Below are positions 53,488 through 60,991 of a DNA stretch of 64,000 nucleotides, piece after piece. This DNA comes from Paenibacillus borealis (lineage in GTDB: Bacteria > Bacillota > Bacilli > Paenibacillales > Paenibacillaceae): NCBI RefSeq assembly GCF_000758665.1, contig NZ_CP009285.1, forward strand, positions 4,898,001 to 4,962,000. Reading direction: 5' to 3'. How positions within the stretch are numbered: the stretch's first letter is position 1; every line of letters begins with the position of its first letter. The notes under the pieces are model-generated. The model had not been told where the DNA came from. It made no database searches and saw only the letters and a program-made list of their open reading frames with translations. Made by a program: the position numbers and the translations under genes.

Positions 53488-54441
53488 TTGAAGAAAAATC
53501 ACAACACCGCAATTATTGCAGCAGTAGCCGTCTTCTCCATCGCTTTACTGGCCGGATGCAGGGAGCTTCCCGGCAAAGAGGCTGCAGATCAGCAGCTGGA
53601 GCAGCAACTGTCCGGAAACTTCCAGCAGGAAGCCGCAGAGGCGGTTAAGCAGAGCATCGGCAAGGCAACCGTCACTATAGGAGATGCAGTCCAGACTACA
53701 ACGGACTTCATTGAAGACAAGATCAATACGGAGGGAATAAGCAGAGAGTTCACTACATCCCTTCCGGCAGGTTCCGCTTCTGCATTTAAGCTTGATAATG
53801 TAGTTGGTGAAATCACCTTAGTTCCTGCTTCCGGTGACGAGATTGTTGTTACAGCTACCGTTATTGTCCATGAACGTTCGGTTAACGATGCGGCCACCCA
53901 GATACTAGACCACGCTGAAGTATCAATTGAACATAAAGATGATGTGTTGACCGTCACTACGCACGGCGAGGATAGCCCGAAGAAGAACCTCTGGGACTGG
54001 TCAAAGAAGGAATACGGACACTCAGACCTCAGCATTAATTATGTAGTTGAGCTTCCGGATACAGTAGGCCATGTTGAGATTAATAATAATGTAGGGTCCA
54101 CTCAGCTCCGCGGTCTGCAAGGTACCTTTGATATCGCCAGTAATGTCGGAAGCATCATCCTTCAGGATACTGTTGTTACAGGCAAATCTTCTGTCAAGTC
54201 TAACACAGGAAGTATTGAGCTAGGGATTTCCGGCATGGATAACGGCAGCAGTCTCAAAGCTACAAGCGATATAGGTAAAATTTCAGCTGATCTTGCCAGT
54301 TCAGTGCAATGTACTGTGGAAGCTAACAGCGAGCTGGGCCATATAGCCGGTGCTGCAAGCGGCAAGCAGCAGGATTATAACGGCGGCGGTCCGCTGGTAT
54401 CGCTAACCACCCAGATTGGAGCAATATCCGTTAATAATTAG
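53488..54441 (+). CDS. DUF4097-type lipoprotein
   Basis: A 317-residue predicted lipoprotein. The signal peptide ends in LLAGC with the lipid-modified Cys at residue 24. The mature part has a helical region followed by a repetitive beta structure (about residues 95-317) of DUF4097/adhesin-like type: VGEITLVPASGDEIVVTA, INNNVGSTQLRGLQGTFDIASNVGSIIL, SNTGSIELG, TSDIGKISADL. The start is TTG 53488 with AGGAGG 9 nt upstream. Proteins of this type are often linked to envelope stress, but the role here is unknown. Transcribed alone, with a terminator. Confidence 0.82.
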   Translation: MKKNHNTAIIAAVAVFSIALLAGCRELPGKEAADQQLEQQLSGNFQQEAAEAVKQSIGKATVTIGDAVQTTTDFIEDKINTEGISREFTTSLPAGSASAFKLDNVVGEITLVPASGDEIVVTATVIVHERSVNDAATQILDHAEVSIEHKDDVLTVTTHGEDSPKKNLWDWSKKEYGHSDLSINYVVELPDTVGHVEINNNVGSTQLRGLQGTFDIASNVGSIILQDTVVTGKSSVKSNTGSIELGISGMDNGSSLKATSDIGKISADLASSVQCTVEANSELGHIAGAASGKQQDYNGGGPLVSLTTQIGAISVNN

Positions 54442-54442
54442 A

Positions 54443-54476
54443 AAAGTGGGCGTCCTGTTATTCAGGAGCCCACTTT
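54443..54476. terminator. Bidirectional terminator
   Basis: AAAGTGGGC / GCCCACTTT with an inner TCCTG/CAGGA stem, T-rich on both sides (TAATTTT on plus, TTCTAATTATT on minus). It is placed between the convergent lipoprotein and Lsm-like genes and serves both. Confidence 0.85.
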
Positions 54477-54491
54477 AATTTTGTGCAGTTA

Positions 54492-54749
54492 TCAGATCAG
54501 GGCAATGGCCAGCAATGTAAACAAGCTGAGCGTAAGAATTTCACTGCCATAACCGTAATATCCGCCGTAATAATTCCCCGCACCGCCTGGATAAAATGCC
54601 GAAGTTTTCATTTTGCCGTTGCCTTTTGTTTTCAGATACACATTGTTCCGGTCGACATCCACAATAATCCCTTCGTGACGTTTGCCGTCGGTGGTCATAA
54701 TGCGTACCCGCTTATTTTTGCAATGGAGACAATTATAATAAGCTTCCAT
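54492..54749 (-). CDS. Small Lsm-like protein with glycine/tyrosine-rich segment
   Basis: 85 residues. The first half resembles an Sm-like beta fold (VRIMTTDGKRHEGIIVDVDRNNVYLKT) after a CxxC pair (YYNCLHCKNKRV). A Gly/Tyr-rich stretch (PGGAGNYYGGYYGYG) follows, then a hydrophobic C-terminus (LTLSLFTLLAIALI), likely a membrane helix. ATG 54749 has AGGAGG 9 nt upstream. Similar small proteins occur in Bacillales, but I know no function. Confidence 0.65.
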   Translation of the reverse strand: MEAYYNCLHCKNKRVRIMTTDGKRHEGIIVDVDRNNVYLKTKGNGKMKTSAFYPGGAGNYYGGYYGYGSEILTLSLFTLLAIALI

Positions 54750-54923
54750 CTGCTGATTCCTCCTCAATCGTGTTTCTGTATCTTATGAGGGGAGGGATAA
54801 GCCGGCAACGGCAATAGCCACGAGGCAAATGTCTATAATTATTTTAGCTGTGAAATCAAGAACTTGTGAACATTGTGTATCATTTTTCAAAGAAAAGGGG
54901 TATTATTAAGGTAACAAAAGGAA

Positions 54924-54952
54924 TTGAAGCGCTTACGATTGTGAACAATAAT
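54924..54952 (+). promoter_or_regulatory. Promoter with overlapping cre-like core
   Basis: TTGAAG (54924-54929) and AATAAT (54947-54952) are 17 bp apart, upstream of the small membrane protein gene. The core AAGCGCTTAC overlaps the -35 and resembles a CcpA site. Both readings are weak to moderate. Confidence 0.45.
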
Positions 54953-54978
54953 CTACAATTCATAAGGAGGCAGGAATC

Positions 54979-55173
54979 ATGAGCACAGCAGGCAGACGTT
55001 TCATTAATGAAGGAGTACTCCGTATCGCCTGGTTCATCATATTCACATCGCTTACCTACACGGTGCGCAATTATACTTGGGCTATTGTACTGCTTATGGT
55101 TGTTGCTGTATATTCGCTGGTCACCGGGGTCATCATGCTTACCCGCCAGGATAGGGACAGGGGCAGTGCTTAA
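54979..55173 (+). CDS. Small two-helix membrane protein, function unknown
   Basis: 64 residues with two predicted membrane helices (VLRIAWFIIFTSLTYTV and WAIVLLMVVAVYSLVTGVIMLT) and charged ends. The ATG is preceded by a strong AAGGAGGCAGG, and the gene has its own promoter and terminator, which supports translation. No family is recognised. Confidence 0.7.
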   Translation: MSTAGRRFINEGVLRIAWFIIFTSLTYTVRNYTWAIVLLMVVAVYSLVTGVIMLTRQDRDRGSA

Positions 55174-55196
55174 CCAGCGTTGTTCGATCAAAAGTT

Positions 55197-55242
55197 AAAA
55201 ACACTTCCACCAGAGCTTAAAGCCCTGACGGAAGTGTTTTTT
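55197..55242 (+). terminator. Rho-independent terminator
   Basis: AAAAACACTTCC ... GGAAGTGTTTTT followed by more T; it closes the small membrane protein gene. On the minus strand it could also serve the hydrolase gene, which ends at 55261. Confidence 0.88.
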
Positions 55243-55260
55243 CATTTACATTAGAGGAAG

Positions 55261-56121
55261 TTATTTTATTAAAAAGTTATGCAGCTCTTCATAAGTCTCT
55301 TCTGGCGCCTCTTCTGCTAAATAATGTCCGCAATTTATTCCGCGGCCCTCCACTTCTTCAGCCCAATCCCGCCAGACCGACAATACATCATACCATTTCG
55401 GAAGTTCACCTTGCTCACTCCATAAGGCTAGAACCGGACAACCAATCTTATGAATTCCCAGGTCTGCCTCGTCTAACTGACAATCGATAGAAGCGCCTGC
55501 CCGGTAATCCTCACACATTGCATGAATCGTTCCCGGCTGATGAATACAGCGTAAATAATCGTCCAAGGCTTCCGGATGGAACAGACTTCTGTCCCCCCGA
55601 AAATAAAAATCATCCGGATTGCGGCCAATCAGCCGTTCCGGGAGATCGAAGGGTTGTGCCAGAAAGAACCAGTGCCAGAACCCGAGGGCAAATTCTTTAT
55701 TTGCGCGTCTAAAGGCTTCTCCGGTTGGGATAATATCAAGGACAGCCAGCTTGGTGATGGCTTCAGGGAAATCGAGAGCCAGTCGATAGGCGCATCTCCC
55801 CCCTCTGTCATGACCCACAACTGAAAATTGTTTAAATCCCAGCTCCTTCATAACTGCAATTTGATCCCTGGCCATAGCCCGTTTGGAATAAGGAAAATGA
55901 TCATCTGTTGTTTGTGGTTTGGAACTATCGCCATAACCTCTCAAATCGGGCATAACTACCGTGAATTTCCGGGCCAATTGAGGAGCAATGTGATGCCACA
56001 TCATATGCGTTTGAGGATGACCGTGCAAAAGAAGTAATGGAGGCCCTTCTCCACCGTGCCTTAAGCGGATTTTCACTTCTCCAGTATCCACTGTTCTTAA
56101 TTGAAAATCTTCGAATAGCAT
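55261..56121 (-). CDS. Fluoroacetate dehalogenase-like alpha/beta hydrolase
   Basis: A 286-residue hydrolase. The nucleophile elbow is GHDRGGR with Asp105 as nucleophile (not Ser), the oxyanion region is LHGHPQTHMMW, the charge-relay Asp is in LDIIP and the His in NCGHYLAEEAPEE. The halide/carboxylate signature WHWFFLAQP (His150-Trp151) and two Arg next to the nucleophile match fluoroacetate (haloacetate) dehalogenases, which hydrolyse haloacetates to glycolate. Epoxide hydrolase relatives share the Asp nucleophile, so the substrate is not certain. ATG 56121 follows AAGGAGG. It lies in the accessory block. Confidence 0.85.
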   Translation of the reverse strand: MLFEDFQLRTVDTGEVKIRLRHGGEGPPLLLLHGHPQTHMMWHHIAPQLARKFTVVMPDLRGYGDSSKPQTTDDHFPYSKRAMARDQIAVMKELGFKQFSVVGHDRGGRCAYRLALDFPEAITKLAVLDIIPTGEAFRRANKEFALGFWHWFFLAQPFDLPERLIGRNPDDFYFRGDRSLFHPEALDDYLRCIHQPGTIHAMCEDYRAGASIDCQLDEADLGIHKIGCPVLALWSEQGELPKWYDVLSVWRDWAEEVEGRGINCGHYLAEEAPEETYEELHNFLIK

Positions 56122-56141
56122 CTTCTTATCCTCCTTGTTCT

Positions 56142-56182
56142 AAAAAGCACCTTATCCAAAGTTACCCTCAGAGGTGTTTTTT
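56142..56182. terminator. Hairpin with T-runs on both sides
   Basis: AAAAAGCACCT / AGGTGTTTTTT with a one-base bulge lies between the tRNA terminator and the hydrolase start. It resembles a second, bidirectional terminator insulating the hydrolase from upstream transcription. Confidence 0.55.
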
Positions 56183-56259
56183 AATCTTCAGCTGAGTGGA
56201 GGATTTGATGAAGGAACGGTTTACGCATAACGTTTTACCGGTAATATCTTTTCAACTTA

Positions 56260-56298
56260 AAAACACCTCCCACCGATTGTATCGATTGAGAAGTGTTT
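56260..56298 (-). terminator. Terminator of tRNA-Pro
   Basis: On the minus strand AAACACTTCTC pairs with GGGAGGTGTTT (two G-T wobbles), followed by TTAAG after the T-run. It starts 5 bp after the tRNA 3' end. Confidence 0.75.
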
Positions 56299-56302
56299 AT
56301 AA

Positions 56303-56376
56303 TCGGAGTAACAGGATTCGAACCTGCGGCCTCATCCACCCCAAGGATGCGCGCTACCTGGCTGCGCTATACCCCG
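56303..56376 (-). tRNA. tRNA-Pro(GGG)
   Basis: A 74-nt cloverleaf on the minus strand: acceptor CGGGGTA / TACTCCG with discriminator A, D-arm GCGCAGCCAGGTAGCGC, anticodon stem CATCC / GGATG with loop TTGGGGT giving anticodon GGG (proline), T-loop GGTTCGAATCC. CCA is not encoded. It is a single isolated gene with its own terminator. Confidence 0.93.
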
Positions 56377-56562
56377 ACGTTTATGTATGTATGCTTTGCC
56401 TACGAAATAAGATACGCGCCCTCTTCTGACAATATGCCGGAAAGCGGTTACTTACTGCCTATATTTTATATATACCGCAGAATCATTTTAGTTTCAAGTA
56501 CATTCTTTATTTATTTCCTAAACTATTATTCAAATTTTATGGATTTTTCATATAAGCTATGC

Positions 56563-56732
56563 TATACTCTTGGCACAAGGAAAGGAGGTGCGTTCACATC
56601 AAGCATGACATGCTGAACGTATCCCTTACCCGGACCAACGGCTGAAGTACTGGCCCTGGTGGCGCGGGATACGGATCAAAGGTACAAACTAGCGCCTCGG
56701 GTAGAGAGACCGTCTTCGGACGGTCTTTTTTT
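56563..56732 (+). ncRNA. Putative stand-alone structured small RNA
   Basis: An extended -10 (TG-C-TATACT, TATACT at 56563-56568) is followed ~150 nt later by a strong intrinsic terminator: AGACCGTC-TTCG-GACGGTCT (56707-56726) and seven T. Between them are CGTATCCC / GGGATACG (56618-56625 with 56666-56673), TACCCG / CGGGTA (56627-56632 with 56698-56703) and GGCGC / GCGCC (56661-56665 with 56692-56696); the second and third cross the first, as in a pseudoknot or switching RNA. A perfect AAAGGAGG (56581-56588) has no good start codon at the right distance. It matches no family that I recognise. Confidence 0.55.
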
Positions 56733-56758
56733 GTGTTTCCTGGTTCTCCCGCATTATG

Positions 56759-56820
56759 ACACAAATAACCGCTAAAGCCAGCGAACCTTAGGTCCGTCTG
56801 TATTTAGCGGTTATTTGTGT
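56759..56820. repeat. Perfect 18-bp inverted repeat
   Basis: ACACAAATAACCGCTAAA (56759-56776) and its exact reverse complement (56803-56820) enclose a 26-nt loop. It lies between the putative small RNA (plus) and the 38-codon ORF (minus), so it could end the minus transcript, though there is no T-run beyond the stem. Confidence 0.85.
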
Positions 56821-56890
56821 ACTTTGCTATAGTATCACTGAGCCCATGAAACCTGCTGCCAGGGTCTTGTTCATTCCTTGAGTTAGAGGG

Positions 56891-57007
56891 TTACGATTTA
56901 CGATTCTTATAGAAATCAATAATATCGCTTACTGTGCGGAGCGGCTCCGCCTCCTTGTGGACAGTGTCCACGGCTGGCTTGAATGGTTCATGCGTATTCG
57001 TAGTCAC
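56891..57007 (-). CDS. Candidate 38-residue protein, function unknown
   Basis: GTG 57007 with AAAGGA about 10 nt upstream opens a 38-codon frame ending TAA at 56891. The product is hydrophilic (TTNTHEPFKPAVDTVHKEAE..., ending TVSDIIDFYKNRKS) with an amphipathic C-terminal helix. The composition looks like a real protein: no rare-codon runs and a normal stop. It is isolated between the trmD terminator and the 18-bp inverted repeat. No family is recognised. Confidence 0.5.
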   Translation of the reverse strand: MTTNTHEPFKPAVDTVHKEAEPLRTVSDIIDFYKNRKS

Positions 57008-57195
57008 TTTCAGTCATTCCTTTCGATATTTAAGCTAGCTGCGTCTAAAGCTGCATGTTTGATTGCGGCACCTCTATTCATTACCCTAAAAAAAGGGCAT
57101 TAACGCACATCTGCTCTTATTTTTTGTGTGAAACTTCTGTGTCTGCTAATCTGTTCTATGGATTTGGTCCCCGCATCCGGTTCTCAGCACATAGC

Positions 57196-57234
57196 AAAAA
57201 ACGCCTCCCTAACGTAATATACGTTAAAAAGACG
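57196..57234 (-). terminator. Rho-independent terminator after trmD
   Basis: On the minus strand CGTCTTTTTAACGTA-TAT-TACGTTAGGGAGGCG forms a 15-bp stem (several G-T pairs) followed by TTTTTT. It closes the rpsP-khpA-rimM-trmD operon about 35 bp after trmD. Confidence 0.85.
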
Positions 57235-57268
57235 CTATCTATGACTCTTATCCGGGCCCAAATTTTAT

Positions 57269-58060
57269 TTATTTCTCATTCAGGCTTGCCTGCTCCTGCA
57301 GCCGCTTCAGCGTTTGCTTGTCCTTCGCAGTCAGGTCGGCCGTCTCCAGCAGATCCGGTCTGCGCTCAAGTGTACGCTGCAGCGCCTGCTCGCGCCGCCA
57401 TACCTCAATGTTGGCATGATGTCCGCTGAGAAGCATATCAGGCACCTTCCAGCCGCGGAATTCCGCAGGACGGGTATAATGCGGATACTCCAGCAGCCCG
57501 GTGCTGAAGGAGTCTGTCACCGCAGAAGTCTCGTTGCCCAGTGCCCCCGGCTGCAACCGCACTATGGAATCAATGACAGTCAGGGCAGGCAGCTCTCCGC
57601 CGGTCAGTACATAGTCGCCAATCGATAGCTCGTCCGTCACCAGATGCTCGCGGATCCGCTCATCATAGCCTTCATAATGGCCGCAGATGAAGATCAGATG
57701 CTGCTCCTGTGCAAGCTCTTCGGCAATCTGTTGAGTGTAGGTCTGCCCCTGCGGACACATCAGAATAATCCGCGGCTTGACCAGTGGACTTATAGCGGCT
57801 TCACCAGGACTTGCTTCAGGGCCGGTCTCTGCCAGCACATGCTCAACGGCAGCAAAGATAGGATCCGGCTTCAGTACCATCCCCCCGCCTCCGCCATAAG
57901 GCGTATCATCCACGCTGTTATGCTTGTTTCCCGAGAAATCACGGAAGTTGACGGCATTCAGCGATACGATGCCTTTATCACGGGCTTTGCCGAGAATGCT
58001 TGTGCCGAATACACCTTCACACATCTCCGGAAAGAGTGTCAGCACGTCAATCCGGATCAT
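57269..58060 (-). CDS. trmD: tRNA (guanine-37,N1)-methyltransferase TrmD
   Basis: A 263-residue SPOUT-class enzyme that methylates G37 of tRNAs reading CNN codons, including proline tRNAs, and so prevents frameshifting. The N-terminus [18 protein letters not shown], the knot region [13 protein letters not shown] with [26 protein letters not shown] and the C-terminal [33 protein letters not shown] are diagnostic. Its start overlaps the rimM stop. An insertion separates it from rplS. Confidence 0.98.
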   Translation of the reverse strand: MIRIDVLTLFPEMCEGVFGTSILGKARDKGIVSLNAVNFRDFSGNKHNSVDDTPYGGGGGMVLKPDPIFAAVEHVLAETGPEASPGEAAISPLVKPRIILMCPQGQTYTQQIAEELAQEQHLIFICGHYEGYDERIREHLVTDELSIGDYVLTGGELPALTVIDSIVRLQPGALGNETSAVTDSFSTGLLEYPHYTRPAEFRGWKVPDMLLSGHHANIEVWRREQALQRTLERRPDLLETADLTAKDKQTLKRLQEQASLNEK

Positions 58061-58581
58061 GGAAGCAGCCCTTCCATAATGTGTACCGTGATTTTTTTGG
58101 CCTCGATATCCACGTTAAGCACTACATCGTTGATGACCGGAATCAGAATATCCTGGCCTTTGGCCGGTTTCACCACCCAGACGTCATTCGCACCAGGCTG
58201 CAGAATCTCCGTGATTGTACCCAGCGGCTGGCTGGCATCTTCATCGGTGTATACTTCACAGCCGACAATCTGGTGGAAATAATATTCATTCTCCGGGAGT
58301 TCCACCAGGTCATCACTCGGCACTTTAAGCATACTGCCCTTATATTTCTCAACCTCATTAATATTGGTATAGCCCTTCAGCTTAGCTATATACATACCTT
58401 TGTGTTCTTTCGCGGATTCTACCGTCACCTCGAATTTCGGGCTTCCGTCCGCCGGAATCAGCAGCAGCTTTTTGCCGGGTGCAAAGCGCACTTCCGGGAA
58501 ATCGGTATGCGACAGGATTTTGACCTCTCCGCGGATACCGTGGGTATTCACCAGTCTGCCTACTGTTAACTCTTCCGTCAT
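58057..58581 (-). CDS. rimM: Ribosome maturation factor RimM
   Basis: A 174-residue 30S assembly factor that binds S19. The N-terminal domain starts [22 protein letters not shown], and the PRC-barrel C-terminal domain contains [41 protein letters not shown] and [14 protein letters not shown] 58581 follows GGAGAGG. It is coupled to trmD by a 4-nt overlap. Confidence 0.97.
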   Translation of the reverse strand: MTEELTVGRLVNTHGIRGEVKILSHTDFPEVRFAPGKKLLLIPADGSPKFEVTVESAKEHKGMYIAKLKGYTNINEVEKYKGSMLKVPSDDLVELPENEYYFHQIVGCEVYTDEDASQPLGTITEILQPGANDVWVVKPAKGQDILIPVINDVVLNVDIEAKKITVHIMEGLLP

Positions 58582-58674
58582 GTTATCCTCTCCTTTGACA
58601 AGTTTCGAATATCTATATATTTCAACAAAAAGGAGCCGGGATATACTATCCCTAGCCCCTCATTGTACGCACAC

Positions 58675-58905
58675 TTAAGATAAAATATCTACGGTAACGC
58701 GTTTATCGCTCTTGACTGCTGCAGATGTAACTACGGTACGAAGCGCTTTGGCGATCCGTCCCTGCTTGCCGATGACCTTACCGACATCATCAGGATGTAC
58801 GGAGAGCTCATAGACAATCAGGTGATCCTTCTCCACGGTCCGTACGGTCACATCCTCTGGATGATCCACTAAAGCCTTAGCAATAACACCAACTAATTCT
58901 TCCAT
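58675..58905 (-). CDS. khpA: KH-domain RNA-binding protein KhpA (YlqC)
   Basis: A 76-residue single KH domain protein with the GxxG-type loop in VIGKQGRIAKALRTVV, typical of the KhpA/YlqC family, which forms RNA-binding complexes linked to ribosome and cell-division control in Gram-positives. ATG 58905 follows GAGGG. It lies between rpsP and rimM, the normal place. B. subtilis ylqD, which often follows, is absent here. Confidence 0.94.
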   Translation of the reverse strand: MEELVGVIAKALVDHPEDVTVRTVEKDHLIVYELSVHPDDVGKVIGKQGRIAKALRTVVTSAAVKSDKRVTVDILS

Positions 58906-58927
58906 AGAGGACCCTCGCAATCAGTCA

Positions 58928-59200
58928 TTATTTCTGTTGCTTCAGCTCATGGAACTTCTTCATCACGCCAGCCTTGGAAAGCAGGTTGCGGACGGTATCA
59001 GATGCTTGTGCACCTGTTTGAAGCCATTTAAGAGCTTTTTCCTCATCAATCTTAACGACTGCCGGTACTTCAATCGGATTATAATAACCGATTTCCTCGA
59101 TAAAACGACCGTCACGAGGGGACCGGGAATCGGAAACCACTACACGGTAGAAAGGCGCTTTATGTGCTCCCATTCTTTTCAAACGAATACGTACTGCCAC
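58928..59200 (-). CDS. rpsP: 30S ribosomal protein S16
   Basis: A 90-residue ribosomal protein needed for 30S assembly. It begins [37 protein letters not shown] and continues YYNPIEVP...[23 protein letters not shown]. The start is GTG 59200 with GGAGG 8 nt upstream. It is first in the rpsP-khpA-rimM-trmD operon. Confidence 0.97.
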   Translation of the reverse strand: MAVRIRLKRMGAHKAPFYRVVVSDSRSPRDGRFIEEIGYYNPIEVPAVVKIDEEKALKWLQTGAQASDTVRNLLSKAGVMKKFHELKQQK

Positions 59201-59581
59201 GAAATTCACCTCCTTATAAGAATATCGGAATTATTATTAACCTTTGGGACAAACCTTTTTCGATCCCTCCCAAACCCTCCCTTCCAAGGGAGGGCCCCAA
59301 GGGCTCTGCCCTCTGGACACCCGTCTAAGTGCAACTAGCGTAGGCGTTCAGACTGGCGGGACCTGGGGTGGTTTGGATGAAAGAGCGCTTTTCCTCCCTG
59401 CGGGATACGCTTGACTGCGGCGCTCTCTAGAAACGGGGAAGAGAATTAAAGAATTAAGATCCTTAAGATCAAGAGATTAAGATCAAAACCACTCTCGATC
59501 ATCTGATGTTGTACTATATCTGATCTATGGTAAACCATAAAGGATAAGAAACTTAAAAAATCAAAGATTAGAGACTAAAGA
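59201..59581. other. Repeat-rich spacer between ffh and rpsP
   Basis: 380 bp without a gene. At 59275-59294 there is a palindrome CCCTCCCTT-CC-AAGGGAGGG, then GGGC-TCT-GCCC (59301-59311) and a stem AGAGCGC / GCGCTCT (59382-59388 with 59420-59426). Sequences of this kind are, to my recollection, interspersed in Paenibacillus genomes. From ~59445 to 59581 the plus strand is A-rich with degenerate TTAAGATC-like words repeated at least three times. Confidence 0.65.
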
Positions 59582-60970
59582 TTAACGGAAAGGGAATTTC
59601 ATACCGCCCTTGCCGCCAAGGCTCTTAAGCTGCTTCATGGCGTTCTTCTTGCCGCCCTTACCTCCGCCGCCCATCATGCCGGAGAACTGCTTCATCATCT
59701 TGCGCATTTCATCGAACTGCTTGATGAGCCGGTTCACCTCGGCGACGTTGGTACCGCTGCCTGCAGCGATACGCTTGCGGCGGTTGTGGTTGATGATCTC
59801 TGGCTGGGCTTTCTCGGCCTTGGTCATGGAATGAACAATGGCTTCGACGCGTCCCATCTGCTTATCGTCAACCTTCAGATCCTTCATGCCCTTGGCTTTG
59901 TTCATGCCAGGCAGCATATCAAGAATCTGGTCGATCGGGCCAAGCTTCTTGACCTGATCCATCTGCTCCAGGAAATCATCGAACGTAAATTCCGCATTAC
60001 GCATCTTACGTTCCATTTCCTTCGCTTTCTCGGTATCGATATTGGCCTGAGCCTTCTCGATCAGCGACAGCATGTCGCCCATGCCGAGTATCCGTGATGC
60101 CATACGTTCCGGATGGAACGGCTCCAGCGCATCGATCTTCTCGCCAAGAGCGGCGAATTTGATCGGGCAGCCGGTTACGGCCTTGACGGACAACGCGGCA
60201 CCACCACGGGTGTCACCGTCAAGCTTCGTCAGCACTACGCCGGTAAGCTCCAGCTGTTTGTTGAAGCTGTCAGCCACATTCACGGCATCCTGACCGGTCA
60301 TGGCATCGACTACAAGCAGCACTTCGTCAGGAGTTACGACGTTATGTATCTGCTTCAGCTCTTCCATCAGCTCTTCATCAATATGCAGGCGGCCTGCAGT
60401 ATCGATAATGACATAATCGAGGTTATTGTCCTTCGCATGCTGAACACCTTGTCTGGCAATTTCCACCGGACTTGTCTGATCACCCAGCGAGAAGACCGGA
60501 ACCTTAATTTGCTCTCCCAGCACCTGAAGCTGCTTGATCGCCGCAGGACGGTAGATGTCAGCCGCTACGAGCAGCGGGCGGTGATTGCCCTTCTGCAGCA
60601 GCTTCGCAAGCTTGCCCGAAGTGGTTGTCTTACCCGCACCTTGCAGACCCGTCATCATAATGACGGTCGGCGGCTTGTTCGACTTCGCCAGCTTCGCCTG
60701 GCTTCCGCCCATCAGCTCAGTCAGTTCCTTGTTAACGATGTCGATAATGACCATGCCTGGCGTGAAGCTGTCCATCACTTCCTTGCCGACGGACTTCTCT
60801 TTCACCTTGGACACGAAGTCCTTGACGACTTTGAAGTTAACATCGGCTTCCAGAAGGGCCAGCCGCACTTCGCGCATGGCTTCGTTTACGTCTTCTTCGG
60901 ATACTTTCCCTTTGCCGCGCAGTTTGCTGAACACATTCTGCAATCTTCCGGTTAAACCTTCAAATGCCAT
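59582..60970 (-). CDS. ffh: Signal recognition particle protein Ffh
   Basis: A 462-residue SRP54 GTPase that delivers nascent membrane and secreted proteins to FtsY and SecYEG. The N-domain is at the start (GLTGRLQNVFSKLRGKGKVSEEDVNEAMREVRLALLEADVN), G1 is GLQGAGKTTTSGKLA, G3 is DTAGRLHIDEELMEEL and G4 TKLDGDTRGGAALS. The methionine-rich M domain ends RKMMKQFSGMMGGGG. ATG 60970 overlaps no gene. It is 21 bp after ylxM. Confidence 0.98.
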   Translation of the reverse strand: MAFEGLTGRLQNVFSKLRGKGKVSEEDVNEAMREVRLALLEADVNFKVVKDFVSKVKEKSVGKEVMDSFTPGMVIIDIVNKELTELMGGSQAKLAKSNKPPTVIMMTGLQGAGKTTTSGKLAKLLQKGNHRPLLVAADIYRPAAIKQLQVLGEQIKVPVFSLGDQTSPVEIARQGVQHAKDNNLDYVIIDTAGRLHIDEELMEELKQIHNVVTPDEVLLVVDAMTGQDAVNVADSFNKQLELTGVVLTKLDGDTRGGAALSVKAVTGCPIKFAALGEKIDALEPFHPERMASRILGMGDMLSLIEKAQANIDTEKAKEMERKMRNAEFTFDDFLEQMDQVKKLGPIDQILDMLPGMNKAKGMKDLKVDDKQMGRVEAIVHSMTKAEKAQPEIINHNRRKRIAAGSGTNVAEVNRLIKQFDEMRKMMKQFSGMMGGGGKGGKKNAMKQLKSLGGKGGMKFPFR

Positions 60971-60991
60971 ATGCGGCTTGCTCCCTTCCTG

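Noticed and set aside
56293..56616. 107-codon plus-strand frame
   Set aside because: It runs through the complement of tRNA-Pro and into the promoter and 5' part of the putative small RNA; no ribosome binding site.
56581..56737. T-box riboswitch
   Set aside because: GGTGGCGCGGG superficially resembles the T-box sequence, but the AGGGTGGNACCGCG core, specifier stem and a downstream aminoacyl-tRNA gene are missing.
56303..57007. tRNA-associated integrative element
   Set aside because: A tRNA next to accessory genes is a typical attachment site, but there is no integrase and no repeat of the tRNA 3' end.
60113..60955. 280-codon plus-strand frame opposite ffh
   Set aside because: Shadow of the GTPase gene with no ribosome binding site or recognised domain.
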